Source of the DNA: Terfezia claveryi | Lineage: Eukaryota > Ascomycota > Pezizomycetes > Pezizales > Pezizaceae | Length of the DNA: 64,000 nt | Reading direction: 5' to 3' | NCBI GenBank assembly: GCA_015179025.1 | Contig: WHUX01000024.1 | Span: 432,773 to 496,772, forward strand | Part shown: piece by piece, positions 21,611-32,228 of the stretch | How the letters are laid out: every line of letters begins with the position of its first letter | Numbering within the stretch: position 1 is the stretch's first letter | Program-made: the position numbers and the translations under genes | The notes under the pieces: generated by a model | What the model was told of the DNA's origin: nothing | The model's input: the letters and a program-made list of their open reading frames with translations, nothing else | Database searches by the model: none

Positions 21611-22702
21611 CAGCAGTAAGTTTGGTTTCCGTTTTCGTTATGCCATAGAGCTGATAGGTGTAGTTTTTATACCAACTTGCGTATAAGGAAGACTTAGAAA
21701 GAGATAACAAACCTAAAGGCGTCATCAATCACCATGACATTGGTCACCTTTTAAGGTCTCAGTAGGAATGTGATTCGTGGAGAATCAGAGATGGTAGAAG
21801 GCGTGCCAGATAGATGCGACAAAGGTAGAGGCAATAACAAGCTGGCCAATCCCAAGCAATATTCATGATGTTTGAGTTTTCCTAGGATTTGCCAATTTTT
21901 ATATGAGATTTATTGCAGGATATTCTTCATCAAAACTAATAAGAAAATATGAGGTAGGGTTAAAATGGGGGCTCTCGCTCCAAGGGGGGCTCTCATGGGC
22001 TCTCTCTCTTAAGGGGCGCTCTTAACCAAAGAGGGGCTCTTTCGACCAAAGGAGGGCTCTCTCGACTAAAGGGGGTTTCTTTGCTAAACTAATTATGACA
22101 ACATGTGATCATATCTGTTACTGGGGTTGGGGCTAGGCTGGCTGGGAGGTTGACATGTAAGGAGATGGGATGGAGATGTGCCAACCAGGAGATGGAGATA
22201 GAGATAGAGGAGTTGATATTACTGGGTTAGGGTTAGATCGTGGCTTGATATTATATGTAAAAGTTTCTACTCTAAACTATTTTTGTACAATAAAGTACAA
22301 CCATGCGTTCAGGTTTTAATTTTATAAATTAAATATATACAAAAATTCTTACAAAAATAATATTCCAATATATATACCGGCATGCATTGCCTGAATTGCG
22401 CAACGGCCCAGAACATATATTTATATTACATACAATTTTTACCTATATTTTCATTTATATTTCCTCATATATTAATTTAATATATAGGTAACTATGGAAT
22501 CAATTGTCTATTCAATAAGGATCTTTTATAGTTGTATAATTACTACTATCATATAAATCTATATATATAACTATACAAGCGAATTCCCATACTCGAATAT
22601 AACTGCCCGACCTATGAACCCACCACATACGGAATGGGTCCTATGAAAGAGTTGGGATATTGTGCGCTAGGAAGGAGAAAGAGAATGCAATCAAAACTAT
22701 GC
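21611..22702. other. Spacer; AT-rich 22240-22560
   Basis: Includes a low-complexity run of GGGGCTCTC-type repeats (21965-22080) and a micro-insertion at 22178-22191. No gene recognised. Confidence 0.45.
22178..22191 (-). repeat. Micro-insertion GTGCCAACCAGGAG with 8 bp target duplication
   Basis: Flanked by ATGGAGAT (22170-22177 and 22192-22199). The usual CCAGACTA end is altered to CCAGGAG. The flank is purine-rich and locally repetitive, so the duplication could be fortuitous. Confidence 0.45.
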
Positions 22703-23691
22703 TCAGCTTAAGACGTAAGTGGCCTTATATGGGCAAGGCCCTATATACCAAGCCATAGAACTCGTCGTACTTGTGACCCAGGTATCCGTGGCGGACCCGC
22801 CTCGGGTTATGACACCAAATAACCCACCTAGCCACCCGATGGTCATAACCCCTGCAGCAATGTTCACCTGTCGCTTGTTGGGAATTCGGAAGTATTTCGC
22901 AAACCCTGTGCGTGAAATTAGTGACATGTGAGGATCCTAAGGTTCAAGGGGTAGAGGCCTACCGTTAACCACATGCCAGGTTGCTGTACCCACGAACCCC
23001 GCATAGTAAAACGAATTTAACCACCATCCAATCCTACCATGATAATTAAAGCCGTGTGTAACATATTGTAACCCCACATCAGCGCTTCCACCGTCTACAT
23101 ATAACGGCACCACCCAGAGCACAATAGCATGCGCAACCAGCGGCGGAAGTAGCAACTAGCTGCAATGCTGGTTGTGCTCCATTCCCGCTTTTCCAAGAAA
23201 CCAGGTGCCTTGCCATAGCGTTTTTTTGCAAGGAAGTGCTTGCGTAGACGGAGTCCGATGCCAGAGAGGACGTGGACGGTGAGGGCGCCGGGTATGAGGA
23301 GGGTTTCTAGGAGAGGAGTAGATTGATAGGCAGTTCGGGCAAGGAAGAGAGCATTGTCGGACGAAGATAGAGAGTTAGTTAGGAGAGGGATCAAGGATGT
23401 GGTAGTCAGGTGGAGACCGAGGAAGGATGTGAATACGTAGGAGGAATAGCGTTGAGAACGGGTGACTATGGGAGGTTAGTCAAGGTATATGGAACTCTGG
23501 AGGATGGAGGTGAATACACGCCATAGAGAGACACTGCTGGAGGGTGCATTGAATATGGAGGCTTTTGCGGGTGTGCCCCGACTTTGAGGTCGAGAATTGC
23601 TGCTACCTGTAAATGAGGCGGAAAATATGTCGGTTGGTGAATCTGCGATGGGTGAGGGTTCCAGCTCCATCATGTCAAGTGGGCACCACAT
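22703..23691 (-). pseudogene. mcp1: Mcp1-like mitochondrial membrane protein gene, one apparent frame break
   Basis: Exons run 23691(?)-23520, 23465-22963 and 22905-22703, with introns of 54 and 57 bp (GTGTAT...AG and GTAGGC...CACAG). Matches to the fungal Mcp1 transmembrane family include SQRYSSYVFTSFLGLHLT, TALIPLLTNS-type helices, LLIPGALTVHVLSGIGLRLR, LLPPLVAHAIVLWVVPLY, and TRGG near the C-terminus. Mcp1 is a mitochondrial membrane protein that recruits Vps13 and compensates for loss of the ER-mitochondria tether. Near 23157 the frame shifts between TSIAAS and LLPPLVAHA, so 1-2 bases (or 7) are missing relative to the expected reading. This is either a real inactivation, an unrecognised intron, or an assembly error. 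The start is uncertain: the longer frame begins with TTG, so the ATG at 23691 (MWCPLDMMELEPSP) is preferred. Confidence 0.65.
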
Positions 23692-23951
23692 TGGTGCGGT
23701 GGGACATGGGGTCCGGGTGACAGGGATATATTCAGCAGGGCGTGAGGAGGGCAGCAAGAGAAGAGCTGTTGGACGATTCGATGGGCAGAGGTGAAGGGGG
23801 TTCAGTTGCCAGATAACGTCATAGTGCCAAGAGTTACACCCCTCTCGTGCAAGAAGCTTTCTTATTTATTACTAATTAAGCTCCGGAAGGGACTTTAAAG
23901 GTCACGCTACCGGGGGGCCTATGGCTAAGCACGGCCTATGCATACGGAGTT
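23692..23951. promoter_or_regulatory. Divergent promoter between Mcp1-like and Etr1-like genes
   Basis: About 260 bp between two head-to-head genes that both act in mitochondria. No specific site recognised. Confidence 0.45.
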
Positions 23952-25268
23952 ATGCCATTCACCATCGTGAAGAGGACAATGGCAGTCTTCAACTCCTTTG
24001 CAAAGCGGGGTGCGAGTCACCTCGGGCAATTAACATGCCTTCCGCATCCAAGAATTCCCGCACTATTGCCGGCTCACAGGACTTACGTGACTGTATTCGG
24101 ATATACGCAGGCTAAAGCACTGGTTTATTCTGCCCATGGCCAGCCAAAGGATGTTCTGAGGTAAGCCTCTCCACTAGGCCCGCACAATATGTGGTACATT
24201 CCAATTTGGCAGTAGCTAACCAATTGAGAACAGCCTTCACAAGCATTCCGTTTCACCGCCGTATGGCATGCATCTGAACGTCAAGTTCCTCGCATCCCCA
24301 ATCAATCCCGCAGATATTAATCAAATCGAAGGTGTCTACCCCTCCAAACCCCCATTCACCCAGCTACTTGGAACGTCCGCCCCTCAGCCGTAGCCGGGAA
24401 TGAGGGGCTTTGTGAGGTGACCTCCGTAGGGAACCTAGTTGTGAACTTTAAGCCCGGCGATAGGGCAATATTTCGTGCCCCAGGTTTTGGCACTTGGAGG
24501 ACCCATGCAGTAGTTCTACATGAGAACTTGCTGACAACGGTACCCAATGACATCCCCATACTATCGGCCGCCTGCGTATCTGTAAACCCATGCACTGGCT
24601 ACCGCATGCTCACAGACTTCTGGGGTAAAGAGGGCTTAAAACAGGCTGCTATTAACGGCGAATGGGTGATTCAGAACGGAGCAAACTCCGGGGTGGGAAG
24701 AGCAGTGATCCAGATGGCGAAGATATGGAATTTAAAAACGATCAACGTCGTTCGTGGGAAGCGGTCTCCGACGGAATTAAGCAATCTGCGGAATGAGTTG
24801 AAGGAGCTGGGAGCTAATGAGGTAATTACGGATGAGGAATTGAGCTCGAAAGAGATAAAAGGGAAAATTGCATATCTTATGGGTGGTCATGGGGTTGGAT
24901 TGGGGTTGAATTGCGTTGGTGGCAAAGCAATGACTGATATGGCAAGGAATTTACGGCATTCTGGGACAATAGTCACATATGGTGCGATGGCAAGGCAGCC
25001 AATTACGATTCCTGCGAGTTTGTTCATCTTTAAGAATCTTTCATTACGGGGATTTTGGATTAGCGAGTGGGCGCAGGAATATGTTGAGGAGAGGGAAAAA
25101 ATGTTAAAGGAAATATTTGGGTGGATCAGGAAGGGGTGGTTGAAGGATGGTCCGATGGAAGAGGTTAAGTGGACAGGAGAGAGCAAGGAGGAAGAGCTAG
25201 TAGGGGCAGTATTAAAAGCTGGGCAGGGGACAGGTGCGAAGAAAATATTCGTCTTTCAGCACGATTGA
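23952..25268 (+). pseudogene. etr1: Etr1-like mitochondrial 2-enoyl thioester reductase, one apparent frame break
   Basis: Exons 23952-24160 and 24234-25268 around a 73 bp intron (GTAAGC...AACAG). The N-terminus is a basic, Ser/Ala-rich presequence, leading to YTQAKALVYSAHGQPKDVL. Exon 2 has ASPINPADINQIEGVYPSKPPF, which includes the conserved Tyr of the family active site, then VNFKPGDRAIF and the nucleotide-binding NSGVGRAVIQMAK. It ends with a full-length MDR domain (SLRGFWISEWA). The family reduces trans-2-enoyl-ACP/CoA with NADPH in mitochondrial fatty acid synthesis, which feeds lipoate production. At about 24383 one base is missing between LGT and PSAVAGNEG, shifting the frame into a stop. 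Everything else reads cleanly, so a recent mutation or an assembly error are both possible. Confidence 0.75.
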
Positions 25269-25330
25269 AGGTTAAATAGTGTGGGTAATAAATCAAAATC
25301 GAAGGTAGAAGCACCAGAACTTATATTCAT

Positions 25331-25800
25331 ATGATTCTTACAATAAAGGACCTCTGGGAGGAACTCCTGGAGGAGAAACCTCCGGTGGGCATGGACGACG
25401 AACTCAGAGCTTGGACTCGCATGCAGCAAAAAGCTTTCACAACGATATTTCTAGATTACGAAAGAGAGAGCACGAGTTATTGATTGCAGATGTAGACACG
25501 GGGAAAGAGGCATGGGAAACCATACCGTGACGCCCCCGCTGACCTCGCCAATGTTATAAAAATCGAAGAAGCTTTCGGAAAGGCTCGAAAGCGGACCAGT
25601 CAATCTATCAGCTCAAGGGTTACACATATGACATGGGGGAGGACATAGATCAACGTAAGGTAGCTCACGAAATATTGAATGGGGTTGGGAAAGAATATCG
25701 TAGTACAGAGGCCTCGTTGAGGACTGCTAGACGACTCACCGTGGATTTGGCAGCTCAACAGCTAGAGGCTGCAGAATTGGAAATGTCGCCGGGGGTACAA
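25331..25800 (+). pseudogene. Ty1/Copia gag-like fragment
   Basis: Scattered frames give DLWEELLEEKPPVGMDDELR, then IADVDTGKEAWETI, then SIYQLKGYTYDMGEDIDQRK followed by VAHEILNGVGKEYRSTEASL. The order (Trp-rich start, AWETI, helix, then iLngv..eY) fits the gag polyprotein of Copia-type elements. At least two frameshifts and a stop. No LTR seen nearby. Confidence 0.4.
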
Positions 25801-26243
25801 CTGTATATCTTACACTTCATAAGATCACAAGTTCATTGTGGGTGAGGTGGGCACCTATCTATACGCCTAGCAGCGATAATATCCGGGAGTGAGGTACGCT
25901 AGGTATCGAGATCTTTCAAGCTGCCTAATGCTAGCGGGCCAGCAGATTTCGAAGCACTGTAGCCTGTCCTTTTTTACCTGCGATGGGGAGGATGTGAAGG
26001 CAATCATATCGCGACAATGTTCCGAGTAAAGCGGTTGGAGTGATGTTCGCTGGCTTGGGTGTTTCTGACATCGTTGAATGTGCAGTACTTAGTTCAATGC
26101 TGTGATGCTTGTGGGTGGAATCCAAGAAGTGACACGTGGAACTTCCCCGTTGTGTAACCAGTCCACGTGACTTTGTAATAGCATTTCCTAATTAGGTAGT
26201 CAAGGCCTGGCACTAATTAGGGGTATGACTCTCTACGAGGGTC
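25801..26243. other. Spacer, no gene recognised
   Basis: Nothing recognisable in either strand. Confidence 0.4.
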
Positions 26244-27204
26244 TGAGGGAAGCGCTTCAAGCTCGACGACAGGGGTCCCTATTATAGTATCGCTGGATCA
26301 AGGGTATCAATATGCTATACTCAATATAAGCAAGTGGATTTAAACATCGCTATACTGAATACAAACATAGAGAATAGGAGAATGCATATGCAAACACGAA
26401 CATAGAGTTCTACAACTCCCATGGCCGATTCCTACTAACTCCTTAGCATGCAAACTGGTCAGACTAATACCCGCTCGTATTCGAATAACACTGTTCATCC
26501 TTCTAGCATTCCACTCGCCACCTTCTCCTTCACTCCAAATAGTTCCCATGGTCTCAGATACCTCCATACCATACTCTGCAAACATCATCAAGTATGAATC
26601 CCACTGTTGTTAGGGGTGAGCTGGTGATCAAGGCAATATTGTCGGAATATAGGTATTTGGGGTGAGCGAGGTGATGATCACAAACTAGCTGCACTAAGGG
26701 TGCGGTTTGAACTTAGAATATTGCTCAAAGAGCCAAAAGCTAGATACAGGATGTGTGTGTATATATAGGAAGCGGGGTTAGTCAGGCCTCAAATCCGTCA
26801 AATTGCAATACAACACCTAACGTTATCAAATCAGGTACCCCCCCCCACTCTCACAATTGTGCCGTAAAAACTGTGCTGTAGTCAGTACTTTGACTTCACT
26901 ATCAAGATGGAAGATATTATGACACGAAAGTAAGCATTGCCTATAGAACTTACAATAGCACCGCAAATTTTCATCAAAATCATATAGTTCCTTTTCGTTC
27001 TTAATGCGGTCTTCACGAGCGTCAATTTCCACAGCAAGCAGGTTTTGTATAGTGGCCAATATGCATTCTCCTATTCTCTATGTTTGTATTCAGTATAGCG
27101 ATGTTGAAATCCACTTGCTTATATTGAGTATAGCATATTGATACCCTTGATCCAGCGATACTATAATAGGGACCCCTGTCGTCGAGCTTGAAGCGCTTCC
27201 CTCA
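26244..27204. mobile_element. 961 bp element with 146 bp terminal inverted repeats
   Basis: Left arm 26244-26389 and right arm 27059-27204 are reverse complements over 146 bp, with a single difference noted (GATTTAAAC against GATTTCAAC). The termini read TGAGGGAAGCGCTTCAAGC. The interior has two short minus-strand frames (26340-26591 and 26826-27059) with no recognised domain, so the element appears non-autonomous. Long near-identical arms suggest a young Mutator-like or foldback element, but no clear target duplication was found at the edges. Confidence 0.75.
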
Positions 27205-27250
27205 CTCCTCTCTATCATACGAATACCACAGTCGTTCCTTCTAAACCCCA
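27205..27250 (+). promoter_or_regulatory. Residual promoter of the Crinkler-like gene
   Basis: Only 46 bp separate the right end of the inverted-repeat element from the ATG at 27251, so any promoter must lie largely in the element or have been displaced by it. Confidence 0.4.
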
Positions 27251-27501
27251 ATGCTTCTCACTCTCTTTTGCCTTGTTCAAGGAACACAAACTGCTTTTGC
27301 TGTTGATATTGACAGGAACAAGACTGTCAGCCATCTGAAAGGCGCTATCAAGGCGGAGGAACCAAATGTTCTTGCTTGTGTCGGTGCTCCTGATCTGAGA
27401 CTATGGAAGGTGGAAATTCCAGACGATCGCGACGACCTTATTCAGGGACAAACTTTACAAGACGACAATCAGTTGCTGTCGACACGTCGTCTCGCTCGAT
27501 A

Positions 27502-28266
27502 CAGATGACTCTCGTTACAAGCATACCAGATACAAGCATATATTGGTTACTAGCATACCTTCGGCAGTCCCACATAGTAAATAAGCATATTTCCGTTACT
27601 AGAATATTCTTATTTTTTTTGCTTAGTCACCATACATATGCTTGTAACAAGAGAAGCACTAAACCATAACTAGAGGTTGATCGATTAGAAATGTGCCAAC
27701 CAGACTAGAAATAACCCCCATACGCTTACGCTATATCTTACAACATACACAACACACGCAACACATCAACACACACAATATTCAATACAACATAAACTAC
27801 ATTTCTATGTCTTCTGCAAAGAGTTCTTGTTCCGCACCGTCAGCCATGGTCAGAGGTGGAACCTCAGAGTATACAGACATATGCAAAACAGAACCCGAGT
27901 GACATATTAAGATGGTTCGAATTCGAAAACTCAAGTAAAGAACTGACGCAGTCGCCAAGGTGATCCCTCGGTCAATACCACTACCTTCCAAGATGCACTC
28001 AAGCATGAGAAAAGACGGATCGAGATTCTTGAGATGGAACGCAGGCGGCAGCATGTGCAGCGCAGGATAACTGATTTTTTTGGGTACTTCCGGAGCCCTC
28101 CTCCTCTTCCTGATGTCTCTCTGTTATTTGTATGCATGTCCAGTATTTATTGTGTCATTCTGAAGGCTTTCCTACCTAGTAATAAATTTCTCTAGTTATA
28201 AGCATATATTGGTTATAAGCATACATTCCCCCGTCCCGACGATATGCTTGTAACAAGAGTCATCTG
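27502..28266 (+). mobile_element. Internally deleted pogo/Fot-type DNA transposon inside the Crinkler-like gene
   Basis: Inverted ends starting CAGATGACTC match over about 23 bp with one difference and are flanked by TA (27500-27501 and 28267-28268). The plus strand near 28000-28085 keeps the transposase tail: EKRRIEILEMERRR, then QHVQRRITDFF, the hallmark pogo C-terminus. The catalytic part is missing, so the copy is non-autonomous. It carries its own micro-insertion at 27693-27705. Motifs AAGCATATATTGG recur near both ends. Confidence 0.8.
27693..27705 (-). repeat. Micro-insertion GTGCCAACCAGAC with 7 bp target duplication
   Basis: Flanked by TAGAAAT (27686-27692 and 27706-27712). If the constant end is taken as CAGACTA, the duplication is the 5 bp GAAAT. 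It lies inside the pogo-type element that itself interrupts the Crinkler-like gene. Confidence 0.65.
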
Positions 28267-29191
28267 TACTGGACTGACACACCACCGAGTGACCATATTC
28301 ATGTCATCATCAAGTTGCCAGAGCCTGGTAAGTAACACTCATTCCTTTTACGCACGCATATTTGCTAACTGTTGTTCTGTCGTTATAGCTCCTCCCTCTG
28401 GTAAGTGAGACTCGGGTTTCGTCCTTCTGTGGATTCACGCCATTACCCATGCTCACCATTTCTGTTGCAGAACTGGAATCTCCAACTCAAAGGAAACGGA
28501 AACGATGGGCAGCTCTTAACTCTATTCTAGACAAGAACAAAAAGGTCAAAACCACGGCTGATGGGGCTAAATCTACTGGGTACTTTGGTCTCATTTTCAT
28601 GATATGAATCTGTACTAATAGTGATAACTAGCTATTCTTATGTCTCTTGGGAAGACATTCGGTCGGTATATGAACCGGTCATGTATGGAATGACCATTCA
28701 ACCAAAGGAGATTCCTGCAGAAGATCTAGAAAGCCTGTATAAATACCTATGCAGAGCGACCCCCGTATTTGGGCCTATTTATTCAGGCAAGGAGGCGAAG
28801 CGGCTACATTTTGTGGCACCAATCCTGATCTACCTAGGTGGTCTTTTCAACGGCAGAATGAGAATTCTCATCGAAGAGCGAATTCCGGGAAAAAATATAC
28901 ACACTGATGGCAACTTCGAGTTTGTGGTTCAGATAGGAGGTAAAAAAATATGTATTATCCAAGCAAAAAAGGATGATATGGAACAAGGCATGGCGCAAGA
29001 TCTCTTAGGTTGCGAGGCAGTTGCTGACACCGAAAACTCGGAATGTGTACTGGGCATAGTTACAAACTACCTGCTGTGGTCATTTTATTGAGTACGAGGA
29101 GGCTACTCTCACGATAGTGTCGGGAATGCCAACCAAGGAAGGGCTTAAAATGATCGCAGGGAAAATATATACTCTTCTGTCAGATGATTGA

Positions 29192-29522
29192 GACTTTTGA
29201 GGTGCTCTTTCTTTTGCTATGAAAATGACATTATGGCTATTTTTTGGGGGGGCTCTCTTAAGTAGGATTTCCTTGTCGGGTGGGTGGAGTAGCGAAAGTT
29301 GGGGATGTATAGTGAGGGGGGGTACCTAAAGGTTTCGGAGATTCGAAATCCCCTCGTAGAGAGACTAACGAGGAAAATAATCTATAAAAAGAAATAATGC
29401 CACGCGTTTGCCATCAAGAAATGACGTGAATTTCTTCGCACCCACCCAGACTGGTGGCAAGCCAGACTAACTTATCAAGTTTCACAAAACTTTTAGCTAA
29501 ATATTCGTGGTCTTCTTGGCAC
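29192..29522. other. Spacer, no gene recognised
   Basis: Contains a weak match to the CCAGACTA motif at about 29461-29469, without flanking duplication. Confidence 0.35.
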
Positions 29523-30253
29523 GGCCCAGTCATCAATGTGGACTTTTGATCAGTACTGTAGCCCGGTCCAGTCGGTTGACTCACACTAATTGGACTAGAC
29601 TGGGCCAGGACCGGGCGCGTGAAGCTAATGAAGGTTAAGTGGGTCCGAGAAATGAGAAGTGCGAACAACCCGAGGTAGTCGGGCAAACGATTAGGAGAAA
29701 AAAGGACAAGTATGGAAGGAAGCAAAGATATAAAGCCTGACAAGTTTCCCAGGAGTAAAGAAGTTCAATCCTGTTCTCGATCCCAAACTCCCTTTACCTG
29801 ATAGACATTCTCGGTCCCAAACTCCCTTTGCCTGACTCATTCTTAAAGCTACATCTCGCAACCCAACAGGATCTACCCGAGCACATTGCAACTGCAAAAC
29901 TGCCTGCACTACTAAGCGCTGTGGTTGTGTTAAGGCAAGTCGTACTTGTACCATTCACTGCCATCCTCGAGGGACTGGTAGTGGAATCTGCTGCAATAAA
30001 TCAAGCGGAGTGGATGGAGGTGGAGATGAGACAGTGACAACAGCAGAACATCTAGTTGATAGCGAGGTGGAATAGATATAGTTCTTTTTTTCATGTATTT
30101 TTTTTTTTTTTTTCCATAGTGTATAGAATTGAATAGACCGGACCCGCTCGACTGGGCGGGCCAGACAATTGGTAGGGCCAACTCATCAAGGGACCGGTCC
30201 AATCGCGAATAGACCGGGCTACTGACGAAAAACATATCATTGATGACTGGGCC
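29523..30253. mobile_element. 731 bp candidate inverted-repeat element
   Basis: The left end GGCCCAGTCATCAATG is the reverse complement of the right end CATTGATGACTGGGCC. Just inside, CAGTAGCCCGGTC-like phrases also pair, so the imperfect inverted region extends about 60 bp. The interior has a T18 run (30096-30113) and several GACCGG-rich stretches. No transposase and no target duplication seen. Confidence 0.5.
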
Positions 30254-31208
30254 GGAACATATATAAGTGCAGAACTCTCTAGTTTCTCCCTAGCTGCAAC
30301 CTCTCGACACTGTACAGTGTAACGGCGGGTCGATAACTAAGGCTGTAACTATAGACGAGATCTACAGCATAGTCACTCCCTCTTATGATTTAGTGCCAAC
30401 CAGATGGTTCTCATACTGTACCTCAGTTAATTGATACTAAACCTGGAAGCATAGTCTCTACGATTTATAATCCACAGCGGCTCATGTGATCTAGACTTAC
30501 TAGAGTACATACTAAGTAGTCACTACCACCTTCAGTCCTATATATTCCAAGTGCGGATCCGATTAAAGTCATCGGAACCCCCCCCAGTTCAAGAGAAAAT
30601 CAGGGGAGCAATCGTCAATTTGTTATTTTAAAAAACAAAAAATCAGTACTCGTGTGCGTCCTGGTTAGGGAGGCCATCATGAGCCACCCGGAAAAGCCGG
30701 GGGGGGGCTTCAGGACGAAGGGGGGTTAATCTGCTCAGTCCGCGCTTGGTAGATACAAAGCGGGCTCCATTGCTGTCATTAACCTTCAATGCCGGATGAC
30801 CCGAGGGGCCTGACTGGAGCCCATCAAGTGGAAATCTCCTTCCTAAGTAGATGGGACTCGTGATCGAACCAGGGGAAAAACCGCCACACAAGAGAGCTCG
30901 TTGATAAAGGAAACTCGTAACAGTAACAAAGTCTGTGCTTACACAAAGGAAACTAGCAAAAGTTTCTTTAACTAGACATCTCCTTGTACTTTGTTTATTT
31001 GGTGATGCCGGGAGCAGTTTTTGGGCTGCCTCGACCTTTCAAACAAAGAGTCAACACAAGGCCCGAGTACAAACCACTCGGCGAAGGGGGCACACCCCCA
31101 GTATGGACATTAGCTACGAATATAAGAACAGGAAATGAGAACGAGCACAGGTTGCTCGAGAGTGGATAGCGACTTTTTAGTGAAGGTGCTTCTTTAGCAC
31201 AAATATAA
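30254..31208. other. Spacer with a dispersed repeat
   Basis: The 30640-30900 stretch contains a B-box-like GGTTCGATCAC on the minus strand and the CTGTCATTAACC...GGCCTGACTG phrase shared with 12310-12395. It may be a SINE-like repeat, but no head/tail structure could be defined. No gene recognised. Confidence 0.35.
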
Positions 31209-31988
31209 CTATCCGACAACCATATCTTTCCTCATAATCCCTCCATCACCCAAGGCATAACACACACAATCCACGACAATTGAGTACTTCTCCAACCACA
31301 TCTCCTTCGCCTCACCCATTGTCTCGAACACAACCGTGAACTTATGCGTCATCACAAACGTACTACCATCATATCGTATCATCGACCAGTCCTCCCCTGT
31401 CGTAACAAACCCGTATAACACACCAACGTCATCATTTTTACCCTTTTTCATCACATCAATGTTATCCCTACAATCTTTCATTGCTAAAAGGCACTGTTTC
31501 CTGGCCTCTCCGGTGGACCCCCACTTCCCTTCTATGATGAGTCCAAACCTTTTTTCCGTGACCGAGATCCTGTCTAATACAACAAACTCTTCTCTACCTC
31601 CCGTCTCATCGTCCATTGATATAATCTCCTTTTCTCGGGTTAATCGAAGGTTGCGCCCAGTCTTGCGCCGAAAATCCGAAAGGATAGAAGCGAGAATGCA
31701 ATAAACAAGATCGCTAACATTGTTTTCGCTGAAATCCGCATCTGCCTCAGTCGGATATCCTTCTCTCTCAAGATGGTCCACTAGCCGATCATAGACTTTC
31801 TCCTTCATAGCATCCAATTCCACCCCTTCCAGACCATGGTTTGCGTTTTCCAGCATCTTATGAACCGGCACCGCCTTAATTTCGGAAAGTCGAATGTTAA
31901 GCCTCTTCTCTGCATCGGCAAACGTTATCTGTGAATAAGGAATATTCCACTTGCGCTTTCGCTTTTTGGTTGCATCACCGTCTCCCAT
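31209..31988 (-). CDS. Nuclear-targeted PD-(D/E)XK nuclease-like protein, Crinkler C-terminal type
   Basis: 259 residues from ATG 31988 (a longer frame would start at TTG 32006). The protein opens with MGDGDATKKRKRKW, a strong monopartite NLS, followed by a helical region. Then comes EEFVVLDRISVTEKRFGLIIEGKWGSTGE, which fits the D...ExK core of restriction-endonuclease-like folds, with a Gln (Q) 10 residues later. NLS plus nuclease-like domain is the usual C-terminal layout of Crinkler effectors, but no CRN header precedes it. The minus-strand sequence TTTTTAG just before the ATG could be a splice acceptor for an upstream header exon. A 38 bp minisatellite occupies that upstream position. The frame is intact. 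Confidence 0.5.
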   Translation of the reverse strand: MGDGDATKKRKRKWNIPYSQITFADAEKRLNIRLSEIKAVPVHKMLENANHGLEGVELDAMKEKVYDRLVDHLEREGYPTEADADFSENNVSDLVYCILASILSDFRRKTGRNLRLTREKEIISMDDETGGREEFVVLDRISVTEKRFGLIIEGKWGSTGEARKQCLLAMKDCRDNIDVMKKGKNDDVGVLYGFVTTGEDWSMIRYDGSTFVMTHKFTVVFETMGEAKEMWLEKYSIVVDCVCYALGDGGIMRKDMVVG

Positions 31989-32049
31989 TTCTAAAAACCC
32001 GACCAATCAGTCTCCAACGAGGTTAACTTAAATAACACGTAAACTTACC

Positions 32050-32228
32050 GAGTGATAAATCGGAGCCGGAAGCGCATATTGAACCAACCTGAGCAACCCT
32101 GAGCCGGAAGAGCATATTGAACCAACCTGAGCGAACCGGAGCCGGAAGAGCATATTGAACCAACCTGAGCGAACCTGAGCCGGAAGAGTATATTGAACCA
32201 ACCTGAGCAACCCTGAGCGAACCTGCAA
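32050..32228. repeat. 38 bp minisatellite, about four units
   Basis: Unit contains GAGCCGGAAGAGCATATTGA then ACCAACCTGAGC. Four near-identical units with small variants (GCAACCCT or GCGAACCT at the joint). It lies directly upstream of the nuclease-like gene on its own strand. Confidence 0.75.

Larger units (their letters stand above)
27251..29191 (+). pseudogene. Crinkler-like (CRN) effector-type gene, interrupted by a pogo-type element and frameshifted
   Basis: The header from ATG at 27251 matches the Crinkler N-terminal ubiquitin-like domain: LFCLVQGTQTAFAVDI, TVSHLKGAIKAEEPN, LRLWKVEIPDD, LLSTRRLARY. It is cut at 27501 by a 765 bp transposon (27502-28266) and resumes at 28269 with WTDTPPSDHIHVIIKLP. 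Introns follow at about 28330-28388, 28401-28469 and 28580-28630. A basic NLS-like run (QRKRKRW) precedes a nuclease-like domain: FEFVVQIGGKKICIIQAKKD has the E...QxK pattern of PD-(D/E)XK folds. Near 29086 a one-base shift gives an early stop; homology-like sequence continues in another frame to TGA at 29191. The gene is inactive as it stands. Crinklers are modular effectors with a header and variable C-terminal enzymes; cellular target here is unknown. Confidence 0.75.

Noticed and set aside
30643..30891. Minus-strand frame as a gene
   Set aside because: Falls within a dispersed repeat with a B-box-like motif; composition not protein-like beyond chance.
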